Origin: Antedon bifida
Taxonomy: Eukaryota > Echinodermata > Crinoidea > Comatulida > Antedonidae
Direction: 5' to 3'
Length of the DNA stretch: 64,000 nt
NCBI GenBank assembly: GCA_963402885.1
Contig: OY727098.1
Span: 12,138,717-12,202,716 of the forward strand
Made by a program: the position numbers and the translations under genes. A model generated the notes under the pieces. The model worked only from the letters and a program-made list of their open reading frames with translations, had not been told where the DNA came from and ran no database searches. Positions 60,988 through 64,000 of the stretch are shown piece by piece. Each line of letters begins with the position of its first letter. Position 1 is the stretch's first letter.

Positions 60988-63421
60988 ACTTTTTGTCTCG
61001 CTGGAAACTGCCGTGAATCCGTTCAAACGGCACCTCGATCAAAGGCATGCTTCCTAGAGGCACTTTCGTAACTCTACCTTTTTGTACAGTTCTCTGACAA
61101 ATGTCACAGGATCGACAATATCGAGTAATATCTGCAGTTACCCCAGGCCACCAAAATGTTGTCAACACTTTATCTGTCGTCTTTTTTACCCCTTGGTGTC
61201 CTCCTAATAAGGTTTCATGGGCTTGGCGCATTACCTGGCGTCGATAGTCAGCTGGCACTACTAGTTGGGTAAACTTATCCCCGTGTTCAATATTAGGAGA
61301 GGAAAATTGCCTATATAATAGGTCTTTATGATAAATAAACCTAGCCTCGGCTTGTTTGTTACTCACAGTTGTAGTTTGTTTCTCTGCAAGATCCTTGAAT
61401 TTTGCAAGGCTGATATCTTGTTGCTGGGCGGTTTTCATAATTCCCGCTGTGATGATTTGCTTGTGTATTTCTGTAGTTTTAAGTGTTCTGAATGGTTTAT
61501 CCATAGTGTTAGCTTGAGACCGGGTAACAACAGAACATCCTTGAAGATTTCGCTCTGTCCATGTGGGATCTGGATTTCCTGGTGCTCGTACTCCTGCAAT
61601 ATTACCTAATATCAAGTCATAAATAGGGTTATTCATACATAGTGCATACGTCTTTCCTGAAAAAAATGGAGTATTAACATGTATTAATGCAACCGGTAAG
61701 TTGCGGACCGTGCCATCAATCAGCACACAGGTTTTCTCCTTACCAGTAAGTTGTTCGGCTGATACAAGATCTTTCTTCACAACCACCCCACTACAGCCAC
61801 TGTCACGAAGAACAGAGACGCAGCGTGACCCAACACAACCTGTATAAACGGGCATTTTACTAATTGAATTATTTAGAGCCGCTGTCATAATTGGAAGACA
61901 GTGCCCACATTGAAGAGTGACCTTATCACCATCATTATTGATACAACATTGATTTAAAGACTCTGACATTTTCGTAACCATACTGGCCCCCACATCGGGA
62001 ATTTCTTCTTTGGCTTTACATTCGTGTTGGTTTGTACATTTCTGGCAATCAGACTCTGTTTGTGGTGAAGTAGACAACCCAGCGCAACTGTTGGCGTCCT
62101 GTCTACAATTTCTGGCAATATGTCCTGTTTTTAAGCATCGGTAACATTTTGGAGGAGAGTTTGGCTTATGCATAGTTGAGGCTCTGCAATTTCTAGCTAG
62201 GTGACCTACACGATGACATATAAAACAAGTTGGACTACGGAAACTAGAAGGGCTTTGTGATGAGGATGTACTGGGAACATTATTAGAGGAGAGTTGAGGA
62301 GAATTTGGCTCTTTTTGTTTAAACTCTATTGGTTTACCAAATAATCCCCCACGAGCTTCCAAATATTGCTCCGCAATTTCAGCCATCGCTTGTATCGTTT
62401 TCGGTTGACGTTCCCTTAGGAACAGAGCTAGGTCCTTCCCACACCCATCGGTAAACTGCTCTCGCAGCAATAAATCTTTTAACCCCTGAAAGGTTTTTTC
62501 CCCCTCTGCTAGGTCAATCCACCTATCAAGATAATTGCTTATCCTCGCAGCAACTTGCGGGCCGCTTTCTCCGTATTCGGGCTTAGCTGTTCGTAACTTA
62601 TGTCGAAATCCATCGGCGGTTAACTGAAACCGTTTTAGAAGAGCCAATTTCAACAGTTTGTAATCGTTAGCTTCAGCTGACGACAACCTGGAATAAACCT
62701 CGAGAGCCTTCCCAGTTAGTAGGGCACTTAAGTTAACCGGCCACTCAATTTCTTTCCACTCCTGACTAGTCGCATACCGTTCAAACCTTTTCAGATAGGC
62801 ATCTAGGTCATCTGTTCGATCATGGAAAGGGGGTAATTTAGGTTTACTGGCCTTAACCCGTGACTCAGGATTGGGTAATACTCTACCACCCGGCCGTGCC
62901 CGATTCTTTTCTTGTTCTAATTGGATTTCTAACCTTCGCATTTCTATAAGATAGGCCTGATTCTCAGCTTCTTTCGCCCTTTCGTTTTCTCTCTCTTTTT
63001 CTTCACTCGCTCTTTTTCTCTCTGCTTCGTCCCTCTCTAGTACCTCTCTTCTCTCTCTCTCTTCCTTCTCTAGTGCCTCTCTTCTCTCTCTCTCTTCCTT
63101 CTCTAGTGCCTCTCTTCTCTCTCTCTCTTCCTTCTCTAGTGCCTCTCTTCTCTCTCTCTCTTCCTTCTCTAGTGCCTCTCTTCTCTCTCTCTCTTCCCTG
63201 TCTCTGTTTCGCTCCATTTCTTCTCTCTCCCTGTCCCTGTTTCGCTGTTTTTCTTCTCTCTCCCTGTTTCTCTCTTCTCTCTCTAGTGCTCTCTCTTCTC
63301 TCTCTCGTGCTCTCTCTTCTCTCTCTCTGGCAGCTTCCTCTCTCTTTTCCACAAACTCGCTTAATTCCACTCCATCTAACCCCAACGCTTTTCCTGCGTC
63401 AACAATTTTAGTGAGATCCAT
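60983..63421 (-). CDS. gag-pol: Gag-protease-integrase N-terminus (5' half of interrupted Gag-Pol)
   Basis: Open from ATG at 63421. Residues 25-175 are an extremely Glu/Arg-rich predicted coiled coil that includes four 12-residue tandem repeats (about 78-127). Residues 195-357 are a capsid whose second half (about 253-357, with LLLREQF and FLRERQP) resembles the SCAN domain. Two CX2CX4HX4C zinc knuckles lie at 399-412 and 426-439. A retropepsin-like protease has its DSG at 540-542 and an LILGN strand near 603. The integrase zinc domain has H735, H742, C772 and C775. Element-derived sequence ends at residue 802, whose codon is the AAT/ATT target site (61016-61018). The last ten residues before the stop are read from the inserted transposon's end. 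The rest of the polyprotein resumes in the same frame at 52534. Confidence 0.88.
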   Translation of the reverse strand: MDLTKIVDAGKALGLDGVELSEFVEKREEAAREREERAREREERALEREERNREREEKQRNRDREREEMERNRDREERERREALEKEERERREALEKEERERREALEKEERERREALEKEERERREVLERDEAERKRASEEKERENERAKEAENQAYLIEMRRLEIQLEQEKNRARPGGRVLPNPESRVKASKPKLPPFHDRTDDLDAYLKRFERYATSQEWKEIEWPVNLSALLTGKALEVYSRLSSAEANDYKLLKLALLKRFQLTADGFRHKLRTAKPEYGESGPQVAARISNYLDRWIDLAEGEKTFQGLKDLLLREQFTDGCGKDLALFLRERQPKTIQAMAEIAEQYLEARGGLFGKPIEFKQKEPNSPQLSSNNVPSTSSSQSPSSFRSPTCFICHRVGHLARNCRASTMHKPNSPPKCYRCLKTGHIARNCRQDANSCAGLSTSPQTESDCQKCTNQHECKAKEEIPDVGASMVTKMSESLNQCCINNDGDKVTLQCGHCLPIMTAALNNSISKMPVYTGCVGSRCVSVLRDSGCSGVVVKKDLVSAEQLTGKEKTCVLIDGTVRNLPVALIHVNTPFFSGKTYALCMNNPIYDLILGNIAGVRAPGNPDPTWTERNLQGCSVVTRSQANTMDKPFRTLKTTEIHKQIITAGIMKTAQQQDISLAKFKDLAEKQTTTVSNKQAEARFIYHKDLLYRQFSSPNIEHGDKFTQLVVPADYRRQVMRQAHETLLGGHQGVKKTTDKVLTTFWWPGVTADITRYCRSCDICQRTVQKGRVTKVPLGSMPLIEVPFERIHGSFQRDKKW
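60988..61015 (-). repeat. Right end: TIR with RSS-like heptamer and nonamer-like block, 12-bp spacing
   Basis: On the minus strand CACGGCA (61015-61009) is followed by 12 bp and then ACAAAAAGT (60996-60988). The nonamer-like block agrees with the vertebrate RSS nonamer ACAAAAACC at seven of nine positions. The heptamer shares the critical CAC with CACAGTG. Confidence 0.85.
61016..61018. other. Target-site duplication AAT, right copy
   Basis: AAT directly after the terminal GTG of the transposon, matching 52532-52534. Confidence 0.88.
63038..63190 (-). repeat. 36-bp tandem repeats in gag
   Basis: Four nearly identical 36-bp units, visible on the plus strand as repeated CTCTAGTGCCTCTCTTC, encode 12-residue repeats of the type ERREALEKEERE. 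They lengthen the coiled coil and are a likely site of length variation between element copies. Confidence 0.85.
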
Positions 63422-63428
63422 TTCTTAA

Positions 63429-63453
63429 GAAAAAAAAAATATATATATATATA
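63429..63453. repeat. A-run and AT microsatellite in the leader
   Basis: A run of As followed by alternating TA lies a few bases upstream of the gag start (63421, minus strand), in the untranslated leader between the primer-binding site and gag. Confidence 0.8.
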
Positions 63454-63559
63454 AGTATCCAATATAAGTATACAGTATGCCAATAATATGGCAAATAGAC
63501 AATCCAAGAATCACGTACAATTGTTTCATCTACCAATGTTCACGCTAGGTTACAAAGTT

Positions 63560-63576
63560 TCCCGGACGAGCCCCCA
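63560..63576 (-). promoter_or_regulatory. Primer-binding site, tRNA-Pro type
   Basis: Four bases inside the 5' LTR end, the minus strand reads TGGGGGCTCGTCCGGGA. This is complementary to the CCA-terminated 3' end of tRNA-Pro and is the same primer class used by several vertebrate retroviruses. Position and TGG start are as expected for minus-strand DNA priming. Confidence 0.85.
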
Positions 63577-63580
63577 TAAA

Positions 63581-64000
63581 TGTCACACAGCCGCAATTAC
63601 GGCTCTTTCGGACATGTAATTGCTGGTAACCAACGGTGAACAACGGTAAATAGCCACAACTGTACACATATAAATGTAAAAAGTAAAATTTAATAATAAT
63701 CTTCGACAACCAATTCTTTCTTTTATAATTCAAACCCCCAAAAAAAAACCCACAAAAAAAACCCAACCAATTCTCAAACAATGATACAGTATTCTATTCC
63801 CCACACACTTTATGCAATTCCCCAAATTTCCCAATCCTTCCAAACAAAATATCAACAATCTTCTTATTTTTAAATAAATCCCCGAAACCCCCCCTTTCAA
63901 ATACAATAATATCACAAAATGGATAATTAAACAATAATAAATGTCCACAATATCGTTCCTTCTTGCCTTCTCTCCTACGCTGACACAAAACAAATTAGAA
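63581..64000 (-). repeat. 5' LTR, partial (truncated by window end)
   Basis: The sequence from TGTCACACAG to the window end repeats the left part of the 3' LTR at about 99.5 percent identity. On the minus strand this is the end of the 5' LTR. If it is as long as the 3' LTR it would extend to about position 64896, outside the window. Confidence 0.9.

Larger units (their letters stand above)
58241..61001 (+). repeat. Tandem duplication, copy 2 (2761 bp)
   Basis: A near-identical second copy abutting copy 1. The last 14 bp of the transposon (61002-61015, TGGAAACTGCCGTG) follow directly. The junction TCTCGC-AGGCACC shows essentially no homology between the joined ends. Confidence 0.92.
52535..61015 (+). 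mobile_element. RAG1-like DNA transposon (8481 bp) inserted in the retrotransposon
   Basis: The element starts CACGGCAGTTTC and ends GAAACTGCCGTG, a perfect 12-bp terminal inverted repeat. It is flanked by AAT on both sides (52532-52534 and 61016-61018), which makes a 3-bp target-site duplication. The flanking DNA is one continuous retrotransposon integrase gene, so both borders are certain to the base. It carries one spliced plus-strand gene for a 938-residue RAG1-like transposase (53197-57091) and a 2761-bp tandem duplication of its 3' part. A 3-bp duplication differs from the 5 bp typical of Transib and ProtoRAG and resembles the CACTA/Chapaev3 side of the group. The combination of a RAG1-type N-terminus, DDE core and RSS-like ends recalls N-RAG-TP of Aplysia. 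Exact family placement is uncertain. Confidence 0.92.
48762..64000 (-). mobile_element. Gmr1-like Ty3/gypsy LTR retrotransposon, interrupted, runs off the right edge
   Basis: Read on the minus strand, from right to left, the order is: partial 5' LTR (64000-63581), primer-binding site, leader, a gag-pol frame split in two by the DNA transposon at 52535-61015, polypurine tract, and 3' LTR (50077-48762). Without the insert and one target-site copy the internal region is about 5.0 kb. The domain order is Gag, protease, integrase, reverse transcriptase, RNase H. Integrase ahead of reverse transcriptase is the Ty1/copia order but the domain sequences are Ty3/gypsy-type; this combination defines the Gmr1-like group known from deuterostomes. 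The compared LTR portions (about 420 bp) differ at only two positions I noticed, so insertion was recent. The insertion site is in satellite DNA. Confidence 0.9.

Noticed and set aside
52535-61015. Classification as Transib or ProtoRAG proper
   Set aside because: The target duplication is 3 bp rather than 5 bp and no RAG2-like gene is present; the protein is RAG1-like, but the family assignment is left open.
63073-63411. 112-codon plus-strand Leu/Ser/Pro repeat protein
   Set aside because: Antisense translation of the Glu/Arg coiled-coil repeats of Gag.

Overview
This is eukaryotic DNA, and no cellular (host) gene is recognisable in it. It is a satellite array carrying nested transposable elements. 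Three things point to an invertebrate deuterostome, with an echinoderm the best guess: a Ty3/gypsy element with the integrase-before-reverse-transcriptase order of the Gmr1-like group (described from deuterostomes), a SCAN-like capsid in its Gag, and a spliced RAG1-like transposase with short AT-rich introns. The species cannot be fixed from the sequence alone.

Layout. (1) 1-42998: tandem satellite built from related monomers of about 79-88 bp, arranged in a mosaic of multi-kb higher-order repeats, with a divergent island at about 17285-18830. (2) 42999-43009: a short junction where the array flips orientation. The inverted array runs 43010-46668 and resumes at 48276-48761. (3) 46669-48275: a 1607-bp non-coding element with terminal inverted repeats (TIRs) and a 4-bp target-site duplication (TSD), inserted in a satellite monomer. 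(4) 48762-64000: a minus-strand Gmr1-like LTR retrotransposon inserted in the satellite. Its 3' LTR is complete; its 5' LTR runs off the right edge. (5) 52535-61015: an 8481-bp plus-strand DNA transposon inserted inside the retrotransposon's integrase, flanked by the 3-bp duplication AAT.

The most interesting object is the nested DNA transposon. Its 11 exons can be joined by consensus splice sites into one uninterrupted 938-residue reading frame. The N-terminus has the RAG1-type cysteine pairs, a RAG1-type RING finger and a C2H2-like finger. The C-terminal part has an RNase-H-fold DDE core with the RAG1 zinc ligands (CxxC and HxxxxH) and a candidate D-D-E triad. The ends start CACGGCA and carry a nonamer-like A-rich block 12 bp inside one end and 21 bp inside the other, which is reminiscent of 12/23 recombination signal sequences. 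The closest published idea I know is N-RAG-TP of Aplysia and related Chapaev/CACTA/Transib elements. The 3' part (exons 6-11 plus the 3' flank) is tandemly duplicated as two 2761-bp copies that are nearly identical. No RAG2-like reading frame is present.

The retrotransposon encodes Gag (coiled coil, SCAN-like capsid, two zinc knuckles), protease, integrase, reverse transcriptase and RNase H in one frame, which is split by the DNA transposon between the integrase zinc domain and its catalytic core. The compared parts of the two LTRs differ at only two positions I noticed, so the retrotransposon is young and the DNA transposon is younger still.
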